From an uncultured Finegoldia sp. (GTDB lineage: Bacteria > Bacillota > Clostridia > Tissierellales > Peptoniphilaceae), in assembly GCF_947252345.1 (NCBI RefSeq), contig NZ_CAMXVC010000005.1:1-57608 (forward strand): DNA of 57,608 bases. The letters run 5' to 3'. Both the position numbers and the translations under genes were made by a program. The notes beneath the pieces were generated by a model. That model searched no databases. It was given only the letters and a program-made list of their open reading frames with translations, and was not told the origin of the DNA. Each line of letters begins with the position of its first letter. Within the stretch, counting starts at the first letter, position 1. This document shows positions 8,143 through 15,948 of this stretch, piece by piece.

Positions 8143-8817
8143 ATGGCACAAATTACTGCTAGTATGGTAAAAGAATTAAGAGAAAAAACTGGTGCGGGAA
8201 TGATGGACTGCAAAAAAGTTCTATCAGAAGCAGATGGAAATATTGACAAAGCAATTGACCTTTTAAGAGAAAAGGGACTTGCTGGAGCAGAAAAAAAAGC
8301 TGGAAGATTAGCTTCAGAAGGTTTAGTTGAAACATATATTCATGGTGGAAAAATTGCAGCTATAGTTGAAGTAAATTCAGAAACAGACTTTGTAGCTAAA
8401 AATGAAGAATTTAAAAACTTTGCAAAAGACGTAGCTATGCAAGTTGTTGCATCTAATCCTAAATATGTTAGTCGTGAAGAAGTTCCTGCTGAAGAAGTAG
8501 AAAAAGAAAAAGAAGTTTTGGTTCATCAAGCATTAAATGAAAATGAAGGCAAAAAAGTTCCAGAAGATAAGGCTAGAATGATTGCTGAAAAGAAAGTTGA
8601 AGGAAGAATAAATAAATTTTATTCACAAATATGCTTGTTAGAACAACCTTTCATCAAGGACCCAAGTAAAACAGTTGAACAATTACTAACAGATTTAATT
8701 GCTAAGATTGGTGAAAACATTAAAATTCGTAGATTTTCTAGATTTGAAGTTGGAGAAGGATTAGAAAAGAAGAACGAAGATTTCGCTGAAGAAGTAAAAA
8801 AACAAATGGGAAAATAA
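8143..8817 (+). CDS. tsf: Elongation factor Ts (short form)
   Basis: A 224-residue EF-Ts, the nucleotide exchange factor for EF-Tu. The N-terminal UBA-like domain (MVKELREKTGAGMMDCKK, 8-25) and the TDFVAKNEEF motif (about 80-89) that inserts between EF-Tu domains are intact. At 224 residues it is shorter than the 283-293 of E. coli and B. subtilis and nearer the Thermus type (196), consistent with a reduced core domain; the C-terminal helical part still ends with a coiled segment. GGAGG precedes ATG 8143. A strong terminator follows at 8824. Confidence 0.96.
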   Translation: MAQITASMVKELREKTGAGMMDCKKVLSEADGNIDKAIDLLREKGLAGAEKKAGRLASEGLVETYIHGGKIAAIVEVNSETDFVAKNEEFKNFAKDVAMQVVASNPKYVSREEVPAEEVEKEKEVLVHQALNENEGKKVPEDKARMIAEKKVEGRINKFYSQICLLEQPFIKDPSKTVEQLLTDLIAKIGENIKIRRFSRFEVGEGLEKKNEDFAEEVKKQMGK

Positions 8818-8823
8818 AATTTT

Positions 8824-8851
8824 GCTGCAATTTTCTAATTGCAGCTTTTTT
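8824..8851 (+). terminator. Intrinsic terminator after tsf
   Basis: GCTGCAATT (8824-8832) and AATTGCAGC (8837-8845) form a perfect 9-base-pair stem with a TTCT loop and a six-T run. Confidence 0.93.
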
Positions 8852-8868
8852 CTTATACATATTTTGTA

Positions 8869-8897
8869 TTGATTTTAAAATATTAATTTGGTATGAT
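8869..8897 (+). promoter_or_regulatory. pyrH-frr promoter
   Basis: TTGATT (8869-8874), 17 bases, TATGAT (8892-8897). It follows the tsf terminator and lies 38 bases before the pyrH start, so pyrH-frr is a separate transcription unit. Confidence 0.7.
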
Positions 8898-8934
8898 TAA
8901 TTAAAGAAAACCTTATTATCTATAGGAGGCAACT

Positions 8935-9654
8935 TTGAATTTAAAATATAAAAGAGTTTTATTGAAATTGAGTGGCGAAGCACTTAGCGGCGACAAGGGA
9001 CATGGTTTAGATGACGACATTATAGAAAGTATTTGTGATTCTATAAAAGAAGTTCATTCTGAGGGATTGGAAATTGCAATTGTTGTTGGTGGTGGAAATT
9101 TTTGGAGGGGTCGTTCCTCAAAAATTGACAGAGCTACTTCGGATTCAATGGGTATGTTAGGAACAACAATAAATGCTTTAAGATTGCAAGCATCATTAGA
9201 ATCCAAGGGGATTCAAACTAGAGTGCAAACAGCTATCGATATGAAGCAAGTAGCTGAACCATATATCAGAAGAAGAGCGATAAGGCACATAGAAAAAGGT
9301 AGAATTGTCATATTTGCAGCAGGAACTGGTCTGCCTTATTTTTCAACTGATACTACCGCTGCATTAAGAGCCGTTGAAATTAATGCAGATGTTATTCTAG
9401 CTGGAAAAAGAGGAACTGATGGTATATATGATTCAGATCCAAATATGAATAAAAAAGCTGTTAAATTTGATAAACTAACATATATTGATATTTTAAATAA
9501 AGGGTTAGGCATAATGGATGCGACAGCAACTTCGTTATGTATGGAAAATAATATGCGATTAGTAGTATTCGGTATAGATGACCCGAATAACATAATTAGA
9601 GTTTCTCATGGAGAAAATATCGGAACAATCGTAGAGGGGGATAAGAATGAGTAA
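8935..9654 (+). CDS. pyrH: UMP kinase
   Basis: A 239-residue bacterial UMP kinase (amino acid kinase fold) that phosphorylates UMP to UDP, the step after the pyr operon further along this window. Visible motifs are KRVLLKLSGEAL (5-16), VVGGGNFWRG (about 50-59), the uridine-binding AGTGLPYFSTDT (about 131-142) and DGIYDSDPN. The start is TTG at 8935 behind AGGAGG (8924-8929). It overlaps frr by 8 bases. The hexamer is normally controlled by GTP and UTP. Confidence 0.97.
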   Translation: MNLKYKRVLLKLSGEALSGDKGHGLDDDIIESICDSIKEVHSEGLEIAIVVGGGNFWRGRSSKIDRATSDSMGMLGTTINALRLQASLESKGIQTRVQTAIDMKQVAEPYIRRRAIRHIEKGRIVIFAAGTGLPYFSTDTTAALRAVEINADVILAGKRGTDGIYDSDPNMNKKAVKFDKLTYIDILNKGLGIMDATATSLCMENNMRLVVFGIDDPNNIIRVSHGENIGTIVEGDKNE

Positions 9655-10204
9655 ACAATTATTAAAAGATATGCAAGAAAAAGCTGATAAAACATTACAT
9701 GCGTTAAGGGAAGAATTAAAGACGGTTAGAGCAGGAAGAGCTAATCCTAGTATTTTGGATAATATAATGGTAAGTTATTATGGAACTTTAACGCCATTAA
9801 AACAAGTAGCAACAATTTCAGCTCCTGAAGCAAGATTGCTTACTATTCAACCTTGGGACAAGTCAATAATGAAGGATATTGAAAAAGAAATCCTAGGTTC
9901 TAACTTAGGCATAACTCCTTCAAATGATGGAAATATTATTAGATTACCGTTTCCTCAATTAACTGAAGACAGAAGAAAAGAATTGACTAAAGTTGTTAAG
10001 GAATACGGCGAAAAATCAAAAATCACAATTAGAGCAATAAGAAGAGATTGCGTTGATGATGCTAAAAAAATGGAAAAGAATTCTGAAATTTCAGAAGATG
10101 ATTTGCATTCAATATTAGAAGAAATACAAAATTTAACTGATAAGTTGACTAAAGAAGTAGATAAAATTGTTTCTGACAAAGAGACAGAATTGATGGAAAT
10201 CTAA
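9647..10204 (+). CDS. frr: Ribosome recycling factor
   Basis: A 185-residue RRF, which with EF-G splits post-termination ribosomes. The family blocks LRTVRAGRANPSIL-like (KTVRAGRANPSILDNI, about 25-40), YYGTLTPLKQVATISAPEAR and IRLPFPQLTEDRRKEL are intact and the length is typical. A GGGGGAT ribosome site lies inside the end of pyrH, and the 8-base overlap implies translational coupling. A strong terminator follows. Confidence 0.98.
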   Translation: MSKQLLKDMQEKADKTLHALREELKTVRAGRANPSILDNIMVSYYGTLTPLKQVATISAPEARLLTIQPWDKSIMKDIEKEILGSNLGITPSNDGNIIRLPFPQLTEDRRKELTKVVKEYGEKSKITIRAIRRDCVDDAKKMEKNSEISEDDLHSILEEIQNLTDKLTKEVDKIVSDKETELMEI

Positions 10205-10234
10205 AAAATAATAGTGGATAACAGATTTTTTAAA

Positions 10235-10273
10235 AATACTATGAATTTTAAAAAAATTCATAGTATTTTTTTT
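10235..10273 (+). terminator. Intrinsic terminator after frr
   Basis: A 15-base-pair stem is formed by 10235-10249 and 10253-10267 (AATACTATGAATTTT and its complement) with a three-base loop, followed by eight T residues to 10273. It closes the pyrH-frr unit. Confidence 0.93.
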
Positions 10274-10296
10274 ATTGTGAGATAAAAAATGAAATT

Positions 10297-10313
10297 ATGA
10301 CAAAAATGTTACA
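10297..10313 (-). promoter_or_regulatory. WalR-like box (distal)
   Basis: On the minus strand TGTAAC (10313-10308), five bases, TGTCAT (10302-10297). This fits the WalR/YycF direct repeat TGTWAH-N5-TGTWAH with one mismatch. It lies upstream of a cell-wall hydrolase gene, the usual WalR target class. GTTACAA here also forms an inverted repeat with TTGTAAC at 10337-10343. Confidence 0.35.
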
Positions 10314-10337
10314 ATTATTACTTTTTTGAAACCGATT

Positions 10338-10354
10338 TGTAACTTTTTTGTTGT
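10338..10354 (+). promoter_or_regulatory. WalR-like box (proximal)
   Basis: TGTAAC (10338-10343), five T residues, TGTTGT (10349-10354), one mismatch to TGTWAH-N5-TGTWAH, ending 6 bases before the -35 at 10361. This position suits activation by an OmpR-family regulator. Confidence 0.4.
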
Positions 10355-10360
10355 TTTTTC

Positions 10361-10389
10361 TTGACATATTTTTGTAATTCTTTTAATAT
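10361..10389 (+). promoter_or_regulatory. Promoter of the NlpC/P60 hydrolase gene
   Basis: A perfect TTGACA (10361-10366), a 17-base spacer and TAATAT (10384-10389). It is 30 bases before the start codon and follows the frr terminator. Confidence 0.8.
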
Positions 10390-10419
10390 AAATTTAAGAT
10401 GTATTAGGAGGAAGTTTAT

Positions 10420-12153
10420 ATGAACAAGAAAGGACTTGGCTTATCTATAGGATTAGCTTCAGTCATAGCGGTAGGAACTTTTGTATCGCCATACATGAGT
10501 TCTACAACTTTAACTGCACATAAGACAAATGTAGTGAAAGGTTCAAATACACATAAATATTCTACTGCCCTTAAGACTGAAAAAAATTTATCTAAAAAAT
10601 TTGAAAATCAAAACAAAGAAAAAGCTCTTAATGAAATTAGAAATGCTCAAGTAAGAAATGTGTTAAACGATTCTAATAAATCTAATAACAAAAGAGCGTA
10701 TGTTTCAAATTTAAATAACACTACAACATTAGCTGCAGCAAATAATTCTAATAATACTGAAAGAAATAATGACAAAAAAATAGAGCACAAAAATGTCGTT
10801 AAGAAAACAACTGTAAATAGATTAGCTAAAACTGACTTAAATAATGAATCAAAAAAAATTGATGTTAAATCACAATTAAATCACAGTGAAAAGAAAGTCT
10901 TGAAAGCAGAAAAGGCCGAAGTTGCCGCATTAACTCTTTCAAGAGATAAAGATAGTGAAGAAGAAAAAATTTATTCTAATATTACCAAATCAACTACTGG
11001 AGACTTATTTGTAAGAGAGAAAGCGGATAAAAATTCTGAAGTAATAGGAGTTTTACCTAAAGATAGCAAGGTTGTTATTAAGGATAATGATAATAATGAA
11101 TGGGCTAAAATACAGTATAAAAATAAAGAAGCCTATATTAGCAAAGATTATTTATCAAATAAAAAATTAGACAAAAATGATAAAACAGAACCTGCTGAGG
11201 CCTCTAAATCAGCAAAAAAAGCTAAGCAAATAGATATGTGGGTTAAGTCACCGGTATATTTAAGAAGTGATAAATCTATCAATTCTAGAAAATCTAGTGT
11301 TTTGCAAAAGAACACAAAAATCAGTGGAGTAATTGAAGATGGATGGTTTAAGACTACAAACAATGGAAAAGTTGGTTATGTAAGTATTAACTATTTATCA
11401 AACAAGAAAATAGATTCAGACACAAAAAAAATTGAATCCACAAGAAAGGTGAACTTAAAAAATGATTTAAGTTCTTCTAAAAAAGTTGATTCGAATAAAT
11501 TTGAGGGTTCAAAGTATACAGGATATATTTCAGAATCGGTAAATGTTAGAGATAAAGATAGTATGGATTCAAATGTTGTTTCAGTACTAGAAAAAGGTTC
11601 AAAAATTACTGGACTTAAAAATAAACATTGGATAAAACTTTCAGATGGAAAATTTATTTCTTCAAAATTTGTACAAGATAATGAAGTTGTAACGAATGAT
11701 AATAAATCGTCAGACAGTCAAAATATTTATAGTAATCTTCCAAAAACAAGAGTTCAAAGAACAAACGAATCAGGTTCAGGTAGTGCGATTGCACAAGCTG
11801 CGTATAATTATTTAGGAGAAAAATACGTATGGGGTTCAGCACAACCTGGAGTAGGTTTTGATTGTTCTGGATTAACCAGTTACTTATATAATAAGGTTTG
11901 TGGAGTTTCTTTGTATAGAAATTCTGCTGCACAATCAAATAATGGATATCCAGTCAGCAAGGATAATTTAAAGCAAGGAGACCTTTTGTTCTTCAGTACA
12001 AATGGTTCAGGTAGTATTTCGCATGTTGGAATTTATGTTGGAAATGGCAAAATGATTCATGCTTCTACACCTGCTACTGGTGTTATTATTTCAGACATAG
12101 ATTCAAATTACTATTCAGATACTTTTGTAACGGCTAGAAGAATATTAAATTAA
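10420..12153 (+). CDS. Secreted SH3b-NlpC/P60 peptidoglycan hydrolase
   Basis: A 577-residue exported cell-wall endopeptidase. Residues 1-33 form a signal peptide (MNKKG, hydrophobic core, polar end). A Lys/Asn-rich low-complexity region follows to about 180, then three bacterial SH3 domains (about 190-247, 265-328 and 365-422), each ending in a related YLSNKK or similar strand and linked by charged spacers. The C-terminal NlpC/P60 domain (about 450-577) has catalytic Cys482 in FDCSGL, His535 in SHVGIY and a polar His547 in MIHAS. Such enzymes cut D-Glu-diamino acid bonds in stem peptides. AGGAGG precedes ATG 10420. WalR-like boxes upstream suggest control by wall stress. It has its own promoter and terminator. 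Confidence 0.93.
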   Translation: MNKKGLGLSIGLASVIAVGTFVSPYMSSTTLTAHKTNVVKGSNTHKYSTALKTEKNLSKKFENQNKEKALNEIRNAQVRNVLNDSNKSNNKRAYVSNLNNTTTLAAANNSNNTERNNDKKIEHKNVVKKTTVNRLAKTDLNNESKKIDVKSQLNHSEKKVLKAEKAEVAALTLSRDKDSEEEKIYSNITKSTTGDLFVREKADKNSEVIGVLPKDSKVVIKDNDNNEWAKIQYKNKEAYISKDYLSNKKLDKNDKTEPAEASKSAKKAKQIDMWVKSPVYLRSDKSINSRKSSVLQKNTKISGVIEDGWFKTTNNGKVGYVSINYLSNKKIDSDTKKIESTRKVNLKNDLSSSKKVDSNKFEGSKYTGYISESVNVRDKDSMDSNVVSVLEKGSKITGLKNKHWIKLSDGKFISSKFVQDNEVVTNDNKSSDSQNIYSNLPKTRVQRTNESGSGSAIAQAAYNYLGEKYVWGSAQPGVGFDCSGLTSYLYNKVCGVSLYRNSAAQSNNGYPVSKDNLKQGDLLFFSTNGSGSISHVGIYVGNGKMIHASTPATGVIISDIDSNYYSDTFVTARRILN

Positions 12154-12160
12154 TAAAAAT

Positions 12161-12191
12161 AAGCTATTAGCATATGTTAATAGCTTTTTTT
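12161..12191 (+). terminator. Intrinsic terminator after the NlpC/P60 gene
   Basis: AAGCTATTA (12161-12169) pairs with TAATAGCTT (12178-12186) around an 8-base loop, with a T run to 12191. Confidence 0.88.
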
Positions 12192-12222
12192 ATTGGACGA
12201 AATAATAATAAGTGTGATATCA

Positions 12223-12228
12223 TATAAT
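12223..12228 (+). promoter_or_regulatory. Possible -10 of comEA-selD
   Basis: TATAAT lies 22 bases before the comEA start, after the preceding terminator. No convincing -35 is seen at 16-18 bases, so only the -10 is proposed. Confidence 0.35.
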
Positions 12229-12250
12229 ATATAGATTAAAGAGGCGCAAT

Positions 12251-12883
12251 ATGAATTTTAAATTTTCGAAAGAAAAAATTTTTGTTGCAGTTGCAATAGT
12301 AATTTTGGCCGCAATCGGATTTTTTAAATCAAGTAGTGACAATTTGGACAACCATCAGATTGATAAAATTGAAGATAATAATTCATTCGAAACTACCAAA
12401 AATGAATCAAATTCAACTGATAAAAAGGAAGATGATTCTGTTAAAATGTGTCATATAGATGGTTGCGTTAACAAACCAGGTGTTTATTCGTTTAAAAAGG
12501 ATGACAGATTAAAAGATATTATTCAAATGGCTGGAGGATTAACTAAAGAAGCTGACACAAAAAGTGTTAATCTTGCAATGAAATTAAAGGATGAGATGAA
12601 AATACATATTCCATCTGAAAAAGAAGTTAAAGATGTTAGTATTTCAAATAATAATGTCAATAACGTTGATGTAAAAACGAATAGTTCAAATGAATTAGTA
12701 AATATTAATACGGCTGATAGTGCAAAGCTAGAAACTTTGCCAGGAATTGGACCATCTAAAGCAAAAAAAATTATTGATTTCAGAGAAAAAAACCAATTCA
12801 AATCTATTGAAGAAATCAAAAATGTTGATGGTATTGGTGATAAAACTTTTGAATCATTAAAAAATTTAATAACAGTAGATTAA
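12251..12883 (+). CDS. comEA: ComEA-like competence DNA receptor
   Basis: A 210-residue membrane-anchored DNA-binding protein. Residues 9-25 form the single N-terminal membrane anchor, followed by a Ser/Asn/Lys-rich linker, a SLBB domain (about 62-122: HIDGCVNKPGVY, AGGL, KLKDEMKIHIP) and tandem helix-hairpin-helix motifs (about 148-209: VNINTADSAKLETLPGIGPSKA, VDGIGDKTFE). ComEA binds incoming double-stranded DNA outside the membrane and passes it to ComEC. comEC, usually the next gene, is absent here; selD follows after 10 bases, so any channel gene must be elsewhere. Confidence 0.9.
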   Translation: MNFKFSKEKIFVAVAIVILAAIGFFKSSSDNLDNHQIDKIEDNNSFETTKNESNSTDKKEDDSVKMCHIDGCVNKPGVYSFKKDDRLKDIIQMAGGLTKEADTKSVNLAMKLKDEMKIHIPSEKEVKDVSISNNNVNNVDVKTNSSNELVNINTADSAKLETLPGIGPSKAKKIIDFREKNQFKSIEEIKNVDGIGDKTFESLKNLITVD

Positions 12884-12893
12884 AGGAGATAAA

Positions 12894-13958
12894 ATGTTAG
12901 ACAAAAAGTACAAAACAATCAAACCAGAAGACGTAAAATTAACAGAGTTCACACAAACTGCGGGATGTGCAGCAAAGATTGGACCAGGGAAATTGGCAGA
13001 AGTATTGAGCCATTTGGAAAAGGTAAATGATGACAACTTAATAGTTGGATTGGACACTAGCGATGATTGTGCTGTATACAAAGTAAGAGATGATTTGTGT
13101 ATCATTCAATCATTGGATTTCTTCACGCCAATAGTAAATGACCCTTATACATTTGGTCAAATAGCTGCAACTAATTCATTAAGTGATTTATATGCTATGG
13201 GTTCAGATCCACTTTTAGCGTTAAACATTGTTTGTTTTTCAGATTGTATGAATCAAGATGTTCTAGTTGAAATTCTTAAAGGTGGAGCTGACAAAGCAAA
13301 AGAAGCCGGATGTTTACTTGTTGGTGGACATACAATACAAGATGATGAACCAAAATATGGATTATCCGTTACAGGAATTAATCATCCAAGTAAAGTTTGG
13401 GCAAATTCGACAGCTCAAAAAGGCGATGTTTTAGTATTGACTAAAAAAATAGGCGTTGGTATTATAAATACAGCTATAAAGGGTGGACTTGAAAATAAAA
13501 AATTATTTGATGAGGCTATAAAATCAATGACTACTTTGAACAAATACGCTAAGGAAGCTTGCGAAGGATTGGATGTTCATGCTGCAACAGATGTTACAGG
13601 CTTTGGTTTGTGTGGTCATGCATTAGAAATGGCTAAAGGTTCAAATTTAACAATAGAAATTGATACTAAGAAGTTACCTATATTTGATGGAGTGGAAGAA
13701 TTTATCAATTTAGGATTGGTTCCAAAGGGAGCTTATGATAACAGAAACTTTATAAGAAATGATGTAAAAATCAGCAAAAATATTCCAAGTTTTATGGATG
13801 ATTTGGTATTTGACCCTCAAACATCTGGTGGTTTGTTGATTTCATTATCAGAAGATGAAGCTAATAAACTTGTAGAAAAGCTACACAAACAAGGTCAAGT
13901 AGGTAATATAATAGGAAAAGTGAAAGCGAAAACAGAACATTTTATTGAAGTAATTTAG
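12894..13958 (+). CDS. selD: Selenide, water dikinase (selenophosphate synthase)
   Basis: A 354-residue SelD that makes selenophosphate from selenide and ATP, the selenium donor for selenocysteine and selenouridine. The N-terminal catalytic loop reads TAGCAAKIGPG with Cys25 and Lys28 in the active-site positions, so this is the cysteine rather than the selenocysteine form. The AIR-synthase fold motifs GLDTSDDCAVY, DFFTPIV, GGHTIQDDEPKYG and DVTGFGLCGHALEM are intact. AAAGGAG precedes ATG 12894. The usual neighbours selA, selB and a selenocysteine tRNA are not in this window. Its presence implies selenium use by the organism. Confidence 0.95.
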   Translation: MLDKKYKTIKPEDVKLTEFTQTAGCAAKIGPGKLAEVLSHLEKVNDDNLIVGLDTSDDCAVYKVRDDLCIIQSLDFFTPIVNDPYTFGQIAATNSLSDLYAMGSDPLLALNIVCFSDCMNQDVLVEILKGGADKAKEAGCLLVGGHTIQDDEPKYGLSVTGINHPSKVWANSTAQKGDVLVLTKKIGVGIINTAIKGGLENKKLFDEAIKSMTTLNKYAKEACEGLDVHAATDVTGFGLCGHALEMAKGSNLTIEIDTKKLPIFDGVEEFINLGLVPKGAYDNRNFIRNDVKISKNIPSFMDDLVFDPQTSGGLLISLSEDEANKLVEKLHKQGQVGNIIGKVKAKTEHFIEVI

Positions 13959-13966
13959 ACGACTTT

Positions 13967-14665
13967 ATGAAATTAAGAATATTATTAGTGTTTCCATCTA
14001 GTGTTTATAAAGATGAGATAATTTTGAATTTTTCTAGTGACGAAAACTATGAAGTATCAGAATGTTCTAACATACAAGATGCACTTGAAAAACTTAAAAA
14101 AAGTTATTTTGACTTTTTGCTTTGTGATATGAATTTTTCAGATGGAACAGGACTGGATTTTAAAAAGGAAATAAGCAAATTATATTCTATTCCAACAATA
14201 TTTGTAAGTGACGAATCTGATGATATGAAAAAGATATTAGCCCTAGAATATGGAGCAGATGACTATGTGGTATATCCATTCAATATGTTGGAATTAAAGG
14301 CAAGGATTAGAGCTGTACTAAGAAGAACGACATCCAAATTAAATGAGGATAAAAGCGACAGCAATATACTTGAAGTAGGTGGATTCCAATTTAATTTAAT
14401 AACTAGAAGAGTTACAAGAAATGGTGACAATATAGAGTTAACAGGTAGAGAATTTGAATTATTGTATGCTTTGGTTGTCAATAAAGATAAAGTGTTATCT
14501 AGAAAAGAATTAGCTACTAAATTATGGGATGATGCTTCAGCTCACATAAGAACTGTTGATGTCCATATAAAAAGACTAAGAGAAAAGATTAAGGATAATG
14601 AATCTTTGATTATAAGAACAAAATGGGGAGAAGGATATTACTTCTCTTCAAATATTAAAAATTAA
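13967..14665 (+). CDS. OmpR-family response regulator with atypical receiver
   Basis: A 232-residue two-domain regulator. The receiver (about 1-120) keeps Asp54 (CDM) and Ser81, but the acidic pair that binds magnesium after strand 1 is replaced by Phe9-Pro10 (LLVFPSS) and the conserved switch lysine is Tyr103 (YVVYPFN). The C-terminal winged helix (about 131-228) is well kept: LTGREFELLYALV, RKELATKLW, RTVDVHIKRLREKI and GEGYYF. It should bind DNA but may not be phosphorylated in the normal way. No histidine kinase gene lies nearby. ATG 13967 has no evident ribosome site and lies 8 bases after selD. Confidence 0.88.
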   Translation: MKLRILLVFPSSVYKDEIILNFSSDENYEVSECSNIQDALEKLKKSYFDFLLCDMNFSDGTGLDFKKEISKLYSIPTIFVSDESDDMKKILALEYGADDYVVYPFNMLELKARIRAVLRRTTSKLNEDKSDSNILEVGGFQFNLITRRVTRNGDNIELTGREFELLYALVVNKDKVLSRKELATKLWDDASAHIRTVDVHIKRLREKIKDNESLIIRTKWGEGYYFSSNIKN

Positions 14666-14690
14666 ACTGCTTGTAAAAGCAGTTTAATTA
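14662..14690 (+). terminator. Weak terminator-like hairpin after the response regulator
   Basis: TTAAACTGCTT (14662-14672) and AAGCAGTTTAA (14677-14687) form an 11-base-pair stem with a GTAA loop. It contains the stop codon (14663-14665). The following T tract is poor (TTATTTAT), so read-through to the cyclophilin gene is likely. Confidence 0.55.
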
Positions 14691-14704
14691 TTTATGGAGG
14701 AAAT

Positions 14705-15292
14705 ATGTATCAAACAGATATACCAAAAAAGAATCAATTAATTGCAAAAATTACAACAAATTTTGGAGATATTGAAGTGTGTTTATTCGAGCAAGAAGCT
14801 ACTAAATGTGTTGAAAATTTTGTAACTCATGCTAAGAATGGATATTACGATAATACTGTTTTTCATAGAGTAATTAAAGACTTTATGATTCAAGGGGGAG
14901 ATCCATTGGGTAGTGGATATGGAGGAAATAGTATTTGGAATAAATCATTCGGCGATGAATTTTCCGATAAACTAAAAAATATTAGAGGAGCGTTGTCCAT
15001 GGCAAATTCAGGACCTAACACTAATGGCTCTCAATTTTTTATAGTACAAAATACAAAAATTAAAAATGATTATTTAAAGTATTTGGACAACTGTGAATTA
15101 GATGACGAACAAAAATCATATTATAAAGAAAATGGAGGTTGCTTCTGGTTAGATGGAAAACACTCCGTTTTTGGACAAGTTTTGAATGGTATGGAAATCG
15201 TAGATAAAATCGCAGAAGTTAGAACAGATAATATGGATAGACCAGTAGAAGATGTAGTGATAAATTCTATCGAAATTTACAGGTATCAATAA
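14705..15292 (+). CDS. Cyclophilin-type peptidyl-prolyl isomerase
   Basis: A 195-residue cyclophilin that isomerises Xaa-Pro bonds. Family residues are present: FHRVIKDFMIQGGDP (about 57-71, with the catalytic Arg), GALSMANSGPNTNGSQFFI (about 97-115) and the tryptophan-containing WLDGKHSVFGQV block (about 146-157). An insertion of about 25 residues (KIKNDYLKYLDNCELDDEQK region) lies between strands, as in several bacterial cyclophilins. There is no signal peptide, so it is cytoplasmic. TGGAGG precedes the start. Confidence 0.94.
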   Translation: MYQTDIPKKNQLIAKITTNFGDIEVCLFEQEATKCVENFVTHAKNGYYDNTVFHRVIKDFMIQGGDPLGSGYGGNSIWNKSFGDEFSDKLKNIRGALSMANSGPNTNGSQFFIVQNTKIKNDYLKYLDNCELDDEQKSYYKENGGCFWLDGKHSVFGQVLNGMEIVDKIAEVRTDNMDRPVEDVVINSIEIYRYQ

Positions 15293-15293
15293 T

Positions 15294-15926
15294 ATGCATC
15301 AATATAAAGGAAAATTAATTGTTCACACTGGTTCTATGTTTTCTGGAAAGACATCAAGTCTTTGGAAAGAGGTAAATAGATTTAGGATTGCCAAATACAA
15401 AGTTGCGGTATTTAAACCGAAAATGGATTCTAGATATTCAAAAGAAAAAGTCGTCACTCACGATAAAAACGAAATGGAAGCTATAAATGTGGATGGGATA
15501 GAAGAAATAGTAGAATATACAAAAACACATGATGTAAATGTCATTGCAATTGATGAAGTACAATTTATAAATTCTAAACCAAAAATATTTACAGACAATA
15601 TCAACTTTCTTTTAGAAAATGGATATACAATTATTGTTGCTGGATTGGATATGGATTATGAGGCTAAGCCATTTCAATTAGTAAAAGAACTATTACCAAT
15701 CTGTGACTATTTAGAAAAACACCATGCTGTATGCGCTATTTGTGGTAATGATGCATGGGTTAGTTATCGTATTTCAGATGACAAGAATAGAATTCAATTG
15801 GGAGCAAGTGAAACTTATCAACCATTGTGTCGAAAACATTATATAGAAAAAATGAGAGACAAAAAAATATCAGAACTTCAAACAACATATTTAAAGAAAG
15901 AAGATAAAAATAAAAACACAATTTAG
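15294..15926 (+). CDS. tdk: Thymidine kinase (type II)
   Basis: A 210-residue thymidine kinase that salvages deoxythymidine to dTMP. The P-loop is GSMFSGKT (13-20), the Walker B-like motif is IDEVQF (about 82-87), and the lasso region with cysteines (CAICGN and LCRKHY) binds the structural zinc. It begins one base after the cyclophilin stop. The stop codon TAG (15924-15926) lies inside the stem of the bidirectional terminator. It complements the cytidine deaminase at 34878 in pyrimidine salvage. Confidence 0.96.
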   Translation: MHQYKGKLIVHTGSMFSGKTSSLWKEVNRFRIAKYKVAVFKPKMDSRYSKEKVVTHDKNEMEAINVDGIEEIVEYTKTHDVNVIAIDEVQFINSKPKIFTDNINFLLENGYTIIVAGLDMDYEAKPFQLVKELLPICDYLEKHHAVCAICGNDAWVSYRISDDKNRIQLGASETYQPLCRKHYIEKMRDKKISELQTTYLKKEDKNKNTI

Positions 15927-15947
15927 TTCGTACTAAATTGTGTTTTT
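15912..15947. terminator. Bidirectional terminator between tdk and luxS
   Basis: A perfect 16-base-pair stem (15912-15927 with 15932-15947) closes a TCGT loop. It begins with five A residues and ends with five T residues, so it works on both strands and separates the convergent tdk and rodA-luxS units. It includes the tdk stop codon. Confidence 0.93.
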
Positions 15948-15948
15948 G

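Noticed and set aside
10420..12153. Tandem repeat region in the NlpC/P60 gene as a DNA repeat array
   Set aside because: The similarity is between the SH3b domain ends and linkers at the protein level; there is no regular DNA unit or spacer as in CRISPR.
12193..12228. TTGGAC (12193-12198) as -35 for the comEA TATAAT
   Set aside because: The spacing is 24 bases, too long for a sigma-A promoter.
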